The notes under the pieces are model-generated. The model made no database searches, was not told the DNA's origin, and worked only from the letters and a program-made list of their open reading frames with translations. Both the position numbers and the translations under genes were made by a program. A DNA stretch of 33,852 nucleotides, taken from NCBI GenBank assembly GCA_009929845.1, contig RZZM01000013.1:1-33852 (forward strand). Reading direction: 5' to 3'. Positions 33,809 through 33,852 of the stretch are shown here, in pieces. The stretch's first letter is position 1. The number at the start of each line of letters is the position of its first letter. This stretch comes from Spartobacteria bacterium. GTDB taxonomy: Bacteria; Verrucomicrobiota; Kiritimatiellia; RZYC01.

Positions 33809-33852
33809 CAAGCGGTGGAAGAGGTTTATTGTACAGGCGTCAGCCTGCCCGT

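Noticed and set aside
33410-33811. 133-codon minus-strand frame over the right-hand repeat
   Set aside because: The only shared part is the peptide encoded by the repeat itself; the rest is palindrome and simple sequence.
1-33852. CRISPR array, tRNA, rRNA or prophage genes
   Set aside because: No regularly spaced repeats, no tRNA T-loop or cloverleaf pattern, no rRNA sequence and no phage structural or integrase genes were seen.

Overview
The window looks like a chromosomal contig from an uncultured diderm (Gram-negative-type) bacterium of fairly high GC. It encodes lipoproteins with clear lipoboxes, a heptose pathway of the kind used for outer-surface glycans, ArnT/ArnB/ArnC-like sugar-transfer enzymes, ComEC and a chemoreceptor. 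No rRNA, tRNA or taxonomic marker is present. The mix of genes would suit a member of the PVC superphylum (Kiritimatiellota or a relative), but this is a guess. The same repeat of about 140 bp lies at both ends in inverted orientation, and a 43-bp piece of it lies near 1.6 kb. The window therefore starts and ends in a dispersed repeat, which is where assemblies of such genomes often break.

Layout. 0.2-4.6 kb (minus strand): a lipoprotein with a TolB/WD40-like propeller, a gene remnant fused to a repeat piece, and a secreted pullulanase-type GH13 enzyme. 4.7-8.0 kb (plus): thiD and comEC, followed directly by a structured intergenic stretch that may be an RNA. 8.5-12.3 kb (plus): a strongly promoted operon of a soluble FtsH-like AAA-M41 protease with a degenerate AAA-like N-terminal half, an ECF-like sigma factor that seems to start at CTG, and a small basic protein of unknown function. 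12.6-15.8 kb (plus): an ATP-grasp (D-Ala-D-Ala ligase-like) domain fused to an S58/DmpA aminopeptidase, overlapping a histone-deacetylase-family amidohydrolase. 16.0-18.9 kb (plus): queA and a pabB-pabC fusion. 18.9-20.7 kb (minus): a Uup-type ABC-F ATPase. 20.9 kb (plus): a small Cys-rich protein with a very acidic tail. 21.4-25.5 kb (minus): a five-gene operon gmhA - glycosyltransferase - SDR epimerase - hddC - hddA for a GDP-D-glycero-D-manno-heptose-type sugar, visibly poorer in GC than its surroundings. 25.9-29.4 kb: an ArnT-like GT39 protein divergent from an ArnB-like DegT aminotransferase and an ArnC/DPM1-like GT2. 29.6-33.4 kb: a lipoprotein solute-binding protein divergent from a secreted single-Cache protein and a methyl-accepting chemotaxis protein. 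The last 445 bp hold hairpins, a perfect 42-bp palindrome and the right-hand repeat.

The two most unusual units are the AAA-M41/sigma/small-protein operon, which looks like a proteolysis-coupled regulatory module, and the ATP-grasp-S58 fusion with its deacetylase partner, which puts an amide-bond-forming and an amide-bond-cleaving domain in one chain. The heptose operon and the Arn-like cassette together point to an elaborately decorated cell surface.
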